Assembly (NCBI GenBank): GCA_015061985.1
Contig: SUVN01000014.1
Location: 1-61,735 of the forward strand
Length of the DNA stretch: 61,735 nt
Source of the DNA: Akkermansiaceae bacterium
GTDB taxonomy: Bacteria > Verrucomicrobiota > Verrucomicrobiia > Verrucomicrobiales > Akkermansiaceae
Reading direction: 5' to 3'
The position numbers were made by a program, and so were the translations under genes. A model generated the notes under the pieces. It did not search any database. It was not told where the DNA came from and saw only the letters and a list, made by a program, of their open reading frames with translations. Each line of letters opens with the position of its first letter. Position 1 is the stretch's first letter. Positions 25,501-34,835 of this stretch are shown here, one piece after another.

Positions 25501-27050
25501 GTGCCCGATTTATTCTGGATGGGGTGGACGTGACGGACGGACGCGTGGTAGAGTTCACCACCAGCAACGGCGAGCCGCAAAAAATCTATGCCAACATGCT
25601 GGATGAGGAATCCCGCCGCCGGATTGAACAAGAGCTCCCCCTGGAGCAACGGCAGGCCACCCTCCATACCTCCCTGCCCGCCGCAGAAGCAGAAGCCCAC
25701 CAACGCAAGGATGCCATCATGGTCTTCATGCTGGGCAAGCGCGGCGGACCGGAGGAAAAGGAGTTTCTGCGAACGCTGAATGACGCAGAGGGCAAGAGCT
25801 GGGCCGCCGGTTATGTGCTGCTGGTCTGCTACAAGGACGAGCAGGGGCAATGGGAACGGACAGGGCAGCAAATCATGCGCATCATCGAGCGCGAAGCCGC
25901 CATCGCAGACCCGCCCGGCACGCCCGAGCATGACCGCATGCTGGACAGCGGCTTCAGCATCAGGCTTGACCACAAGCCGCACATCATCGCCCACCGATTC
26001 CGAGGGGCTCTTCCCCCGGAATACGAAACGCTGACACAGGCCATCAAGCGGGGCGATGCCGCAGCCGTCACACAGCTGCTGGAGGCACACCCGCAGCTGC
26101 TGCACACGCGCACGGTGGATTATTCCGGGTGCTGTCCGCTGCAAGTCGCCATCCGCAGCGGAAAGGCAGACATCGCAGAGCTGCTGCTGCAACGCGGGGC
26201 GAGCCCCAACACCCGCAACTACAGCGGCATGACACTGCTGCATAGTGCTATCGAAAGCCGCACGCCGAACATGGTACGCCTGCTGCTCCGATACGGAGCA
26301 GACCCCAACCGCCCCTCTCTGGAACACCACGGTGCCATCACCTACCCGCTGTTTATCGCGCAGCGCCGCCCGCAGATGCTGAACATCCTGCTGGAGCATG
26401 GCGTGCAGGTTGACCGGCTCGATGAGAACGGCGAGCACGCCCTCTTCCGGCTCACCGCTCAGGCTCCCGATGCCGACTTCCGGCAACTGGAGGCCAATGC
26501 GCGCCTGCTGGTGCCGAAGGGGCTGCCGCTCAATCTCCGCAACAAACAGGGGCAGAGCATCCTGTTCAGTCTGGCAATCTGTTCCTCCCTCGATAAATAC
26601 GGCAAGAACCCGCAGCGGCTCGCCAACCTGCTCCGAGCCATGAAAACACTCATCGAGCTGGGCGCGGATGTCCACGAAACGGCTGACGGTTCGCCCTCCC
26701 TCCTCTCCCGCCTGGCAGACAGGAAGATTCATCCCGAAGTCGAGCAGCTGCTGCGGGCTCACGGTGCAGGCGGTGACTCCCCTCCCCCGGCAGAGAAGAA
26801 AACTCAGGATACCGGCGGTATCGATATGCAGGTGGAGCCGGGGGAAGACGATATCCGCCGGATAACTCACGCCACCTTCACCATCGAAGCCCCGGTCAAC
26901 AGCAGCAGAACCACCCCCATGAGCTGGGATAAGCTGCCAAAAGAAATCCGCGACATGGGCGACCGCATCCCCAAGGGCAGCCGCTGGACCTTCCGCATGC
27001 CGGCCACCCCGCCGGCACCTGTCATCACCATTACCGTCTGGAAACAATAA
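22572..27050 (+). CDS. Giant secreted SHD1-like/ankyrin protein, paralogue 1
   Basis: A 1492-residue exported protein (signal MKKACVSLLLLMGGLVVSA-AEE). Residues 1-870 are unrecognised, largely helical and TPR-like in texture. An SLA1-homology-1-like segment lies near 892-950 (V-Q-A-R-I-I-R ... V-P-L-D-E-L-E-P-D-D-L), with a related one after it (V-V-E-F-T-T-S-N-G). A thioredoxin-fold-like segment without a CxxC pair lies near 1043-1103 (V-F-M-L-G-K-R-G-G-P-E-E). Ankyrin repeats cover 1150-1400, and the C-terminal 75 residues repeat the FKBP-like segment of the preceding protein. It starts 17 nt after the previous gene. It may bind partners or mucin at the surface; that is inference. Confidence 0.85.
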   Translation: MKKACVSLLLLMGGLVVSAAEEMELSLYPYIRGISDEQREKWSPQEAIKALGPLPGAPTQATLNLLAETWKQPEEERLSHRHRQMEQLVKDGRTTDMNTFLLILSNRLWFEYLSHRDRALYVNHMLKPYETEKPQELPHQQNWLGSLCFVSDFYAEYMLGITDAQRGIPARITEKRYNLYKMRQQRSAEVNRLWSAPEENAALLTSCGSPWARRMLRCLLHDSSVLYDKVTRSGLTCWHYTWGKDLPLPLELGLRIMQQRSRGILPTEDELQQMRRAADTLPPEMKAFSVRNLLAAAPESSPWKKLNDPAATPEEMPDCTAVLLPQWSDEWLGEPTTVAQDIAALEQQVQEEAAADRLSSLVLFTLAEDARLLPDYAYTHDIPTQGHFRSSSTFDVEVSENGIDVLIDEQGPRFARDDEEMRRRCRNLKVALHRCALQLALLEKKGKTDEVRTHTAALADLLNRHRLWPLLISQYCMRHLGAETMVQLMHHCGADSRVLNCLGRRFTNSVSSAPHVWANPETRRRDESGKPDPEPELLASCLRDVLINRELMPHSPEQLEAVQHRFLRRVEQHPDNLTLMELLRFGRMNDLLYRPEMPAEQLSGNKSRYGYLLVRHALRKGDLPTAEKILARMTADPKHYSYVGTRLAAALVARAKGDEATAREQERLGITLAAMHLNSRNVYYWEDAHRLLLEHGFTRESERLFLLLPNHEMRFMRPELVRSLAAQKRFRSAAFWLEFNLVDYLSTATPTNSMGTHADLVRWRLMADVYRALDLLQQQQTDTGMRLLQQALPMVEKMPDLAAELAPAILQCADIPTADREEYRQRLLKHLPESQHAALSITDCPTADENVSFSAAEGVRTARPFESPLYTWHLTKDAAGDAAPEDERRATRRTVQARIIRANYHLKNLPLRVVLETESKRQLSVPLDELEPDDLNNLIDWKERNNIQTWKINEKKVYDRRPLEARPDRYIQESTNGARFILDGVDVTDGRVVEFTTSNGEPQKIYANMLDEESRRRIEQELPLEQRQATLHTSLPAAEAEAHQRKDAIMVFMLGKRGGPEEKEFLRTLNDAEGKSWAAGYVLLVCYKDEQGQWERTGQQIMRIIEREAAIADPPGTPEHDRMLDSGFSIRLDHKPHIIAHRFRGALPPEYETLTQAIKRGDAAAVTQLLEAHPQLLHTRTVDYSGCCPLQVAIRSGKADIAELLLQRGASPNTRNYSGMTLLHSAIESRTPNMVRLLLRYGADPNRPSLEHHGAITYPLFIAQRRPQMLNILLEHGVQVDRLDENGEHALFRLTAQAPDADFRQLEANARLLVPKGLPLNLRNKQGQSILFSLAICSSLDKYGKNPQRLANLLRAMKTLIELGADVHETADGSPSLLSRLADRKIHPEVEQLLRAHGAGGDSPPPAEKKTQDTGGIDMQVEPGEDDIRRITHATFTIEAPVNSSRTTPMSWDKLPKEIRDMGDRIPKGSRWTFRMPATPPAPVITITVWKQ

Positions 27051-27070
27051 ACTCTCACCTCCCGCTTTTC

Positions 27071-30000
27071 ATGAAACACTATACCCTTTCCCTCCTTTTT
27101 CTGCTGAGCATCCTGCCGACATCGGCCATCGAAGAAGTCGGCAAAGTATACGGCAATAACAATAAACCCATTTCTCAGAAAAACTTTGATACATGGGATT
27201 TCACCAAGGCAATTCGAGCCTTGGGCAATCCGCCCGGTCCTGTACTGCAATCCACCTATGACATGCTGCGCAGCACATGGAAGATGGATTCCTATTACAA
27301 ACGGGATGGGCGGCAACACTACCTTATGCTCATGTTGATGAAAAACGGACAGACAACAGATATGAACACCTGGATGCTGATTCGGGCCAACAGTATCTGG
27401 CTGAACCACAGCTGTAGTGTCGACCGTCGTCTCTTCTTCACCCACCTGATTAAACCCTATGAACAGGAAAAACCGCAGGAACTGCCGCACCAGCTTAAAT
27501 GGGTGGAATCACTCGATTATCATCCGGTTTTCAAGACACCCTACCTGTTGGGTATCATCAGTGCGCAGCGCGGCATTCCCGCGACCCTCATCGAGCGGGT
27601 CAACCCATTCACCCGAACCACCTATCTGCCGGCAGAGATAAATCGGCTCTGGAGCGACCCTGTGGCACATGCCCCTTTCATCATGCATCACGGCAGTACC
27701 TTTGCCCGCCACACGCTGCGTTTCCTGCTGCATGACAGCTCTGCAATCTATGAAAGTGCCCGGCATAGAGGTCTGACCTGTTGGAACTACACCTGGGGCA
27801 GAGATTTACCGGAACCGATAGCTCAGGGGCTTCTGCTGATGCAGAAGCGAAATGCCGGACTTCTTCCCACCAGAGAAGAACTGAGCACCATCCGCAAATC
27901 TGCAGAAGGACTGCCGCAGGAAATGCAAGGGTTCATTGTCCGCAACATGCTGGTAGCAGATCCCACCTGCATGCCCTGGAAAAAGCTGGATGACCCCGGT
28001 GCCACACTGGCGGAGATGCCGGATTGCTCCGCTGTCCGCACAGCACAGTGGGATGATTCTCTACTGGGTGAAACGCAGGGCATAGAGGCTGACCTTGCAG
28101 CGCTGGATACGCTGACGGCACAGGAGCAGGAGCAAGACATGCTTTCCTCGCTGGTGCTGTTCACGCTGGCAGAAGGAGCCCGAACCCGCAAGGATAATGA
28201 CCTCAACAGTGAAATCCCCACGCAGGGCCATTTCCGCGTATTCTCTTCCTTTGATGTGGAAATCTCAGAAAACGGCATCGATGTTCTTATTGATGAAAAA
28301 GGACCGCGCTTTGCCAGCAAGGATGAGGAAATGCGCCGGCGCAGCCACCGGTTGAATGTCTCGCTGCACCGCTGCGCACTCCGGCTCGCCCTGCTGGAAC
28401 GCGATGGCAAAACAGAGGAGCTGACAAAATACTGTGCTGCACTGGCAGAACTGCTGAACCGCCACCGCATCTGGCCGCTGCTGCTCAATGAAGCCGCTCT
28501 GCGCGAACTCAGCCCGGAATGCAAGGTGCTTCTCCTGAAGCACTGCAAAGCCGGTGACAATATCCTGCGCAGTATGGTGAATATCTTTTCAGGAGGATGT
28601 GCAACCACGATTTACAACCTGGCTCAATCGGTCACTCAACGCCGCGACGAAGATAACAAACCCGACCCGGAACCGGAACTGTTAGCCTCTTTCCTGCGGG
28701 ATTGCCTTATTGACATTTCCCCCCTGCTCTTTACACCGGAACAGTTGACAGAGATGCAGAAACGATGGTTGGAGCTTGATGACCGTTTTCCCAAAAAGAG
28801 TATTACCATATCGCTGTTCAAACCGGGGTACATGAATGACACCTTGTACAGCCCTTCCATTGAGCCATATCGCTTCTCCGGTGAAAGCAGCCGGCGCGGT
28901 TATTTCCTCATCAGTCATGCACTCAAAAAGGGAGATGTGGACACAGCTAAAAAGCTGTTATCAGGCATGACTGCTGATCCGAAAATGTACCGTCACCTCG
29001 GCACCCGGTTGGCGGCAGCACTAGTGGCACGTGCCGGGGGAGATGAAGCAGCTGCACGCGAACACGAGCGATGGGGAATCACCCAGGCAGCCATGCAACA
29101 GTTTTCCTACTACATTTTCCATTGTGTAGATGCACACCGCCTCTTGCTGGAGCACGGCTTCACACAGGTAAGCGAACGCCTCTTGAGGCTGACTCCTGAC
29201 CGGGAGCTGAACTATATCCTTCCGTATCTGGCAGAAAAACTGGCAGAGCAGAGAAAATTCCGCAGTGCGGCCTTTACTATGGAGCTGCTGTTGGCAAGAT
29301 TTTGCAGTTATGCCGCACCCTTTACCGGACTGGGTACCCAGGCAGATTTGATTACCTGGCGACTCCGGGCAGATGTGTACCATGCGCTGGCACTCCTGCA
29401 ACAAGGCAAGCAACAGGCTGCCAACACCCTGCTGAACACCGCCGTGGCTCAGCTGGAACGCATGCCGGAGGCCGCCGCCCTGTCGGCTCCTGCCCTGCTC
29501 ACCTGTGCGGATATCCCCGCCGATACCCGCCGGAGCTACCGCGAGCGGCTTCTGCGGGGTGCGGCAGCGCACCCGGCGGCTCTTGCAGCCCTGCAACAGG
29601 TGCCGCAGGCGAACCTGCCCACCGTGGATGAAAGTGACGAGGTGGCGGTGCTGCAAAAAATCCGTGAGCCGGAGGGAGTCAAGCCCCTGGAATCACCTTA
29701 TTACACCTGGCACCTGCAAAAACAGGGAGAAACCGATGAAGAAACCGAGCAGGATGAACGCACCGCCACCCGTGTCACCATCGATGCCCGCATCATCTCC
29801 ACCGTGTACGGTCAGCAGGGGCTGGCTCCCCAAGTGGAACTGGAAACGGAAACGGGGCGCAAATTTAAGGTCGAGTTCGATGATTTGCAGGCGGACGACC
29901 TCGCCAATATCATTGATTGGAAGGAGCGTAACAATATCCGCACCTGGGTCTACCGCAAGACAAAATACACAGGAAAGCCCCCCTTCGATGCTCGGCTTGA

Positions 30001-31342
30001 CCGCATGGTACAGGGCAAATCCGGCGGAAAACACCTGCGCAACGGCATAGATGTTTCCGACGGAAGACTGGCGGAATTCACCCTTACAGACGGCACTTAT
30101 CTTAAACTGCATGTCAATCTGCTGGATGACGAAGCAGTATCCTACATCGAGCAATTCCCGATTAAGGAAAAAGCGCAACCGCATCTTCACAGCTCTCTGT
30201 CAGAAGCAGAGGCAGATGCCGTGCGCCGCAATGTCTCCCTCCGCATCTTCATGCTCGGCAAACGCGGCGGTCCGGAAGAGGCCGATTTCCGCAACCACCT
30301 GAGCAAAGAGGGGGTCAGCTTGCAGGAAAACAATGCTCTGCTGGTATGCTACAAAAATGACAAGGGCGAATGGGAGGAATCCGGGCAAGCTGTTATGCAG
30401 ATACTGAATCATGCACGGGAATTATATGAAACACCCGGTGAAAACAGCTTATCCGGTGGTTTTGCGCTGAACATCTCACGAACGAACGCTTTCAGGGAAA
30501 ATCGCCCTGCCATCTTCCTCTACCGCTATGGAAACGACGCAAGCAATGACCCGGATTATAAAGCACTTACAGAGGCTATCCGAAAGGGGAATCGCGCGCG
30601 GGCAGAACAGCTGCTGAATGCCCGCCCGGAGCTGGTAAAAGCCCACTCATACTACACCGGCATGAATGGTGTTATCTCCACCGCTATTCTGAACCGTAAA
30701 CCGGACATGCTCGAACTGATGCTGCAACGCGGAGCCAACCCCAACACCCGCACGGCAGACGGTCACACGGTCCTCTTTCAGGCAGCGTTCTCTCCGGAAA
30801 TGCTCCGCATTCTGCTGAAATACGGCGCACGGCATGATATGCTCTCCCGCGAACTGAACGGAAACTGCATCCACACCCTCTTTGCCGCGCGCAAACACCC
30901 GGAAGCCATCAAAGTGCTGCTGGAGCACGGGGTAGACCCCAATACCCTGAATGAGGAGGGGGAGAATATCCTGCACTCCCTCATCAACAGCAATATGCAG
31001 ATAGACGGAAATGCCCTGATTCAGCTTGCCAGAGTCATGGTTCCCGCCGGCTTGGATATCAACGCCACAGATGCTATGGGGCGCAGCCTCCTTTACAAAG
31101 TAGCGGAATGCGCCGCTCTCAATGCTCCCGGTCAAGCCTTCGGCAAACCCGAGCAACACGAGCTGATGCTCCGGACTATGAAAGAACTCATCGACCTCGG
31201 TGCCGACCCGGAGGAAAGCTCCGGCGGTTTTCCCCCGCTGCTGGACAGGCTCAAGAATGTCTACACCCCGACCATCAATACCGAACTCTGCCCGGAAGTC
31301 GAACAAATCCTCCGCGAATACCGCAGAAAACCGCAAAACTGA
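27071..31342 (+). CDS. Giant secreted SHD1-like/ankyrin protein, paralogue 2
   Basis: A 1423-residue exported paralogue of the preceding gene, 20 nt downstream and in the same order: signal peptide (MKHYTLSLLFLLSILPTSA), long helical region, SHD1-like segment near 900-960 (V-E-F-D-D-L-Q-A-D-D-L), M-L-G-K-R-G-G-P-E-E segment near 1060, and ankyrin repeats 1163-1420. Identity with paralogue 1 is high in patches (for example T-T-D-M-N-T, E-K-P-Q-E-L-P-H-Q). It ends after the ankyrins and lacks the FKBP-like tail. Base composition is somewhat more A+T-rich in its first half than in paralogue 1. Function unknown. Confidence 0.85.
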   Translation: MKHYTLSLLFLLSILPTSAIEEVGKVYGNNNKPISQKNFDTWDFTKAIRALGNPPGPVLQSTYDMLRSTWKMDSYYKRDGRQHYLMLMLMKNGQTTDMNTWMLIRANSIWLNHSCSVDRRLFFTHLIKPYEQEKPQELPHQLKWVESLDYHPVFKTPYLLGIISAQRGIPATLIERVNPFTRTTYLPAEINRLWSDPVAHAPFIMHHGSTFARHTLRFLLHDSSAIYESARHRGLTCWNYTWGRDLPEPIAQGLLLMQKRNAGLLPTREELSTIRKSAEGLPQEMQGFIVRNMLVADPTCMPWKKLDDPGATLAEMPDCSAVRTAQWDDSLLGETQGIEADLAALDTLTAQEQEQDMLSSLVLFTLAEGARTRKDNDLNSEIPTQGHFRVFSSFDVEISENGIDVLIDEKGPRFASKDEEMRRRSHRLNVSLHRCALRLALLERDGKTEELTKYCAALAELLNRHRIWPLLLNEAALRELSPECKVLLLKHCKAGDNILRSMVNIFSGGCATTIYNLAQSVTQRRDEDNKPDPEPELLASFLRDCLIDISPLLFTPEQLTEMQKRWLELDDRFPKKSITISLFKPGYMNDTLYSPSIEPYRFSGESSRRGYFLISHALKKGDVDTAKKLLSGMTADPKMYRHLGTRLAAALVARAGGDEAAAREHERWGITQAAMQQFSYYIFHCVDAHRLLLEHGFTQVSERLLRLTPDRELNYILPYLAEKLAEQRKFRSAAFTMELLLARFCSYAAPFTGLGTQADLITWRLRADVYHALALLQQGKQQAANTLLNTAVAQLERMPEAAALSAPALLTCADIPADTRRSYRERLLRGAAAHPAALAALQQVPQANLPTVDESDEVAVLQKIREPEGVKPLESPYYTWHLQKQGETDEETEQDERTATRVTIDARIISTVYGQQGLAPQVELETETGRKFKVEFDDLQADDLANIIDWKERNNIRTWVYRKTKYTGKPPFDARLDRMVQGKSGGKHLRNGIDVSDGRLAEFTLTDGTYLKLHVNLLDDEAVSYIEQFPIKEKAQPHLHSSLSEAEADAVRRNVSLRIFMLGKRGGPEEADFRNHLSKEGVSLQENNALLVCYKNDKGEWEESGQAVMQILNHARELYETPGENSLSGGFALNISRTNAFRENRPAIFLYRYGNDASNDPDYKALTEAIRKGNRARAEQLLNARPELVKAHSYYTGMNGVISTAILNRKPDMLELMLQRGANPNTRTADGHTVLFQAAFSPEMLRILLKYGARHDMLSRELNGNCIHTLFAARKHPEAIKVLLEHGVDPNTLNEEGENILHSLINSNMQIDGNALIQLARVMVPAGLDINATDAMGRSLLYKVAECAALNAPGQAFGKPEQHELMLRTMKELIDLGADPEESSGGFPPLLDRLKNVYTPTINTELCPEVEQILREYRRKPQN

Positions 31343-31368
31343 CCTTCTGCTTCCTTTCCGATTCGGAG

Positions 31369-31596
31369 TTAGGCTTTGAGCTTCGCCACGTGCATGACAG
31401 AACCTTCAAAAAATATCATATCTTCTACAATGAACTCATTGGCCAGGCCGATTTTGTCCCCATTCGCACCCGGAAAATTGACATCGATGAGCGAAAATTC
31501 ACGATTCACACCACCACTTCCACTGATACCGATGAACCCACAAGTCATCAGTATATTTCCAACAGCGGACTCATAATACGCGCCACTACTCCCCAT
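31369..31596 (-). CDS. Possible small ORF, unrecognised
   Basis: A 75-codon ORF on the opposite strand in the 275-nt gap after the second giant gene. The product (MGSSGAYYESAVGN...) is glycine-rich and ends FFEGSVMHVAKLKA. It has lower G+C than its surroundings and reads more like protein than the opposite-strand alternatives, but no promoter or ribosome-binding site is convincing. It may be a remnant of a longer gene. Confidence 0.25.
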   Translation of the reverse strand: MGSSGAYYESAVGNILMTCGFIGISGSGGVNREFSLIDVNFPGANGDKIGLANEFIVEDMIFFEGSVMHVAKLKA

Positions 31597-31617
31597 ATCA
31601 AGTAAGAAAATCCCCCC

Positions 31618-32358
31618 ATGAAACTCCGAAAACTACTGATTCTTTTTGCCGCCGGTGCGGTATTCGGGGCAGTTGTCATGCACATCCGGCATGATGCGCT
31701 GAGCGTGGAGCGAACGGCGGCGTTTGCTGTCTATCAAAAGGCCGGACTGGCCTATCTGGAGCATACCCTCCGGCATGGTGAACCCACGGATTTCTCCTTT
31801 CTCCCGGGGGAGCTGAAAGATGCGGCAGGGAATCCGCTTCCACCGCTGCGCGTGAGTGAGGACGGAACGCTCACCTGCGAGCTTCGCTGCCCGCCGGGAA
31901 CGGTACCGAGCATCGGCAATTACCTGTTCCCACCCCATTCTCCTTGCCACATCATCATCGGAGACATGGCAACGCCCCGTGACACATCGGAACAGCGCAC
32001 CGGTCTACCCACCGTCCCGGTTCTCCCGAAAAGCATCCCGCATTCCCTGAGTTGGCTGCATCTGCTGAACACCCTCAAATACGAGGCCGCAGAGTCATCC
32101 TCTATTTGGGCCTATACCCTGCATGAAGGCAACATTATCGTGGCGGTACACGCCGATGCCATGGGCACGCTGCACTACACCGCGGATTGCTACGAATTGA
32201 TTGATGGCAGCTACCGAAAGCTGAGCAGCATCCGCTACTCCTCTCGCACGGATTTCTCCGAGCCCACCCTCCGCAACGGCATCTATTCCGTCACCTCCAA
32301 GAAAAGCGGGAAAATCATCTCCTTCGACATCCGCAGCGGCGGAACCTACGAGGAATGA
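31618..32358 (+). CDS. Hypothetical membrane-anchored protein
   Basis: A 246-residue protein with an N-terminal membrane anchor or uncleaved signal (KLLILFAAGAVFGAVVM), then a soluble, presumably periplasmic domain without recognised motifs. The last 90 residues are beta-rich (Y-T-L-H-E-G-N-I-I-V-A-V-H-A-D). It is the last plus-strand gene of the exported-protein run and converges on recR with a 15-nt gap. Confidence 0.7.
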   Translation: MKLRKLLILFAAGAVFGAVVMHIRHDALSVERTAAFAVYQKAGLAYLEHTLRHGEPTDFSFLPGELKDAAGNPLPPLRVSEDGTLTCELRCPPGTVPSIGNYLFPPHSPCHIIIGDMATPRDTSEQRTGLPTVPVLPKSIPHSLSWLHLLNTLKYEAAESSSIWAYTLHEGNIIVAVHADAMGTLHYTADCYELIDGSYRKLSSIRYSSRTDFSEPTLRNGIYSVTSKKSGKIISFDIRSGGTYEE

Positions 32359-32373
32359 CGAAAGTGCCCCCTT

Positions 32374-32982
32374 TTACACCCCACGGCGACCTTCGAGGGC
32401 ACGCATGAGGGTGATGGGGTCGGCATGCCCAAGTCCGGCACCGGCGGGCATGCCCTGGGCAATGCGGGTGACGGTGCAGTTGAGGGCTGAAAGCTGCTCT
32501 GCCAGATAGAGGGCGGTGGCTTCCCCCTCTACGTCGCTCCCAACGGCTAATATCACCTCACAACCGGGAGCGGAGCGAACACGGGAAAGGAGTTTTTCCA
32601 CGCTCAAATCTTCCGGCATCACGCCGTCCAGCGGGGAGATTTTGCCACCAAGGCAATGATAAAGCCCACGAAACGTGCCACAGCGCTCAATGGGCAGCAC
32701 ATCTGTGGGCTGCTCCACCACGCAGAAGAGGTCAGCGCGGCGGGTAGGGTCATCGCAGGCGGTGCAGCGTTCCCCGGCCGTGGCAAAGAAGCCGCACTCC
32801 GGGCAGGTGGAGATGTCCTGCGCAGCGGATGTCAGGGCAGCTGCAAGGCGGTAGGCATCGTTGCGCCCGTGCTGCAAAAACCAGAGCGCAAGCCGCTCTG
32901 CCCCGCGGCTACCCACGCCGGGCATGCGTTTGAGGGAGGCTATCAGCTCCAGAACGGCGGGCGGGTAATCCTGTGCTTTCAT
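32374..32982 (-). CDS. recR: Recombination protein RecR
   Basis: A 202-residue protein acting with RecO and RecF to load RecA at gaps. In order: N-terminal helix-hairpin-helix (L-K-R-M-P-G-V-G-S-R-G-A-E-R), a four-cysteine zinc finger (C-P-E-C ... C-T-A-C), and a Toprim domain (F-C-V-V-E-Q-P-T-D-V; A-V-G-S-D-V-E-G-E-A-T). The C-terminal motif A-Q-G-M-P-A-G-A-G-L-G-H-A-D is typical. ATG 32982 overlaps the stop of the upstream membrane protein gene as ATGA and gives the family's usual length. Confidence 0.95.
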   Translation of the reverse strand: MKAQDYPPAVLELIASLKRMPGVGSRGAERLALWFLQHGRNDAYRLAAALTSAAQDISTCPECGFFATAGERCTACDDPTRRADLFCVVEQPTDVLPIERCGTFRGLYHCLGGKISPLDGVMPEDLSVEKLLSRVRSAPGCEVILAVGSDVEGEATALYLAEQLSALNCTVTRIAQGMPAGAGLGHADPITLMRALEGRRGV

Positions 32983-33461
32983 GCGGCGGGGATGTTCTTT
33001 CGGCGGTGACGTATATACCAGCGGGCGAGCCAATCCAGCTCTGCCAACAGCCAGCAGCCCAGCGAGCAGATGATGGGGGCAGACATGTTCAGCACGCCGC
33101 CCCAGAGCACACAGAGCAGCCCGGGCAGCGCCAGAGCCGCAGTAGAGATGACGGCCACCTGCAAGCGCCCGCCAAAACGCGGCTCGCGCAGGTAGACGAG
33201 GCTCAGGTACAGGGTGGTGATAATGCAGATACCAAAGATACCGCCGATACCCAGCAGGGATACCTGCGCTTCCTCTGCGCTGATGAAGAAGGGAGACCCG
33301 CCCAGGAAGCGCACCTGCTCCAGCTCAATCTCATACAACACACCGGTCTGCATGAGCACCAGCACCGTCACCAGCACCAGCAGACAGATAACCACCCAGC
33401 GCAACAGACCGAAATCCGAAGCGTTGAGTTTACCGGGACGCAGAAAGGCGGGGAACTTCAT
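32979..33461 (-). CDS. Small multi-pass membrane protein
   Basis: A 160-residue protein with about four membrane segments (near residues 20-40, 70-88, 100-120, 122-140) and a basic C terminus (RWYIRHRRK). No family recognised. It is translationally coupled to recR by a 4-nt overlap and is probably transcribed with it. Confidence 0.7.
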   Translation of the reverse strand: MKFPAFLRPGKLNASDFGLLRWVVICLLVLVTVLVLMQTGVLYEIELEQVRFLGGSPFFISAEEAQVSLLGIGGIFGICIITTLYLSLVYLREPRFGGRLQVAVISTAALALPGLLCVLWGGVLNMSAPIICSLGCWLLAELDWLARWYIRHRRKNIPAA

Positions 33462-33529
33462 CGGTTAACGAAAGCGTGGCGACGGACTGCCGAGACATCC
33501 GCCGCCACGAGAGAATGCTTGTTCAGGAA

Positions 33530-34783
33530 TCAGTCCTCATAGCGCTTCACGATGAGGGAAGCGTTGTGACCGCCGAAGCCGAAGGAGTTGCTGAGGGCAA
33601 CATTCACCTGCTTGGCGCGGCCCACGTTCGGGCAGACATCCAGGTCACACTCGGGGTCCTGGTTGAACACGTTGATGGTGGGCGGGATGAAGTTGTCCTT
33701 GATAGCCATCACACAGGCCAGCAGCTCAATGGCACCGGCCGCACCCAGCAGGTGACCCGTCATGGACTTGGTGGAGCTCACCACCAGACCGTTCTTGGCA
33801 TAGTCACCAAAGGTGCGCTTGATGGCGCGCGTCTCGCAGATATCGCCCAGCGTGGTGGAGGTGCCGTGGGTGTTGATGTAGTCCACATCCTCCGGCTTGA
33901 GACCGGCGTGATCCAGCGCCATCTGCATGCAGCGGCTGGCACCCTCGCCCTCCGGCATGGGGGATGTCAGGTGGTAGGCATCGGAGCTGAGACCGTAGCC
34001 CACCAGCTCTGCCAGAATATTGGCACCGCGTGCCTTGGCGTGCTCCAGCGTCTCCAGCACGATGACACCGGCACCCTCAGCCATCACGAAGCCGTCGCGG
34101 TCGATGTCGTAGGGACGGGATGCGGTGGCGGGGTCGTCATTGCGGGTGGAAAGGGCCTTCATGTTGGCGAAACCGGTGATACCGATGGGCAGGATAGCTG
34201 CCTCTGCACCACCGCAAATCATCACATCCGCATCGCCGAACTTCATGATGCGCCAGGCCTCACCGATGGAGTGGTTAGCCGTGGCACAGGCGGTGGAAAT
34301 GCTCATGTTGGGGCCGCCGAAGCCGTACTCAATGCTGATCATACCGGCAGCCATGTTGGTAATCATGTAGGGAATGCAGAAGGGGGACACACGGCGGGGA
34401 CCGCTCTTGATGAGCGTCTCGCAGTTGTCACCGTGAATACCCAGACCGCCGATACCGGAGCCAATCATCACCCCAACGCGGGTGCCGTCTACCTTCTCCG
34501 GGTCAATACCGGCATTCTCCAGCGCCTGAGCAGCAGCACCCATGGCAAGCTGTTCAAAGCGGTCGCAGCGGCGCACGGCTTTCGGGTCCTTCTTGAAGTA
34601 GGGGGAAGGGTCGTAGTTACGCACCTCGCCGCCAATGTGGACGGCGTACGTCTCCGAGTCGATATTCTCAATCCTGCGAATACCGGAACGGCCGTTTTTC
34701 ATGGCATCCCAGTTCTCTTCCACGGTGTTACCGAGGGGAGAAAGAGCGCCCATACCTGTGATAACGATTCGGCGGTCAGTCAT
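33530..34783 (-). CDS. fabF: Beta-ketoacyl-ACP synthase II
   Basis: A 417-residue condensing enzyme elongating acyl-ACP with malonyl-ACP. Catalytic triad signatures are present: cysteine in S-T-A-C-A-T-A, first histidine in N-T-H-G-T-S-T, second in S-M-T-G-H-L-L-G-A-A. N-terminal V-I-T-G-M-G-A-L-S-P-L-G and C-terminal N-S-F-G-F-G-G-H-N-A confirm the KAS II/I family; the length favours FabF. No acpP lies beside it. Confidence 0.96.
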   Translation of the reverse strand: MTDRRIVITGMGALSPLGNTVEENWDAMKNGRSGIRRIENIDSETYAVHIGGEVRNYDPSPYFKKDPKAVRRCDRFEQLAMGAAAQALENAGIDPEKVDGTRVGVMIGSGIGGLGIHGDNCETLIKSGPRRVSPFCIPYMITNMAAGMISIEYGFGGPNMSISTACATANHSIGEAWRIMKFGDADVMICGGAEAAILPIGITGFANMKALSTRNDDPATASRPYDIDRDGFVMAEGAGVIVLETLEHAKARGANILAELVGYGLSSDAYHLTSPMPEGEGASRCMQMALDHAGLKPEDVDYINTHGTSTTLGDICETRAIKRTFGDYAKNGLVVSSTKSMTGHLLGAAGAIELLACVMAIKDNFIPPTINVFNQDPECDLDVCPNVGRAKQVNVALSNSFGFGGHNASLIVKRYED

Positions 34784-34796
34784 AGCTTATGACAGC

Positions 34797-34825
34797 ATGT
34801 TAGCCAAAAGCTAGTGTTAAGTCAA
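34797..34825 (-). promoter_or_regulatory. fabF promoter
   Basis: On the minus strand TTGACT (34825-34820), 17 bp, TAACAT (34802-34797), 13 nt before ATG 34783. Confidence 0.65.
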
Positions 34826-34835
34826 GCTTAAAAGA

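Noticed and set aside
24189..27047. 952-codon open frame on the minus strand
   Set aside because: Antisense to the first giant protein gene, which has a signal peptide and recognisable domains. The antisense product has none and no promoter.
31108..31605. 165-codon plus-strand frame overlapping the end of the second giant gene
   Set aside because: Most of it is an out-of-frame reading of the ankyrin region; no start signal.
33476..34792. 438-codon plus-strand frame opposite fabF
   Set aside because: Shadow of a clearly recognised enzyme gene.
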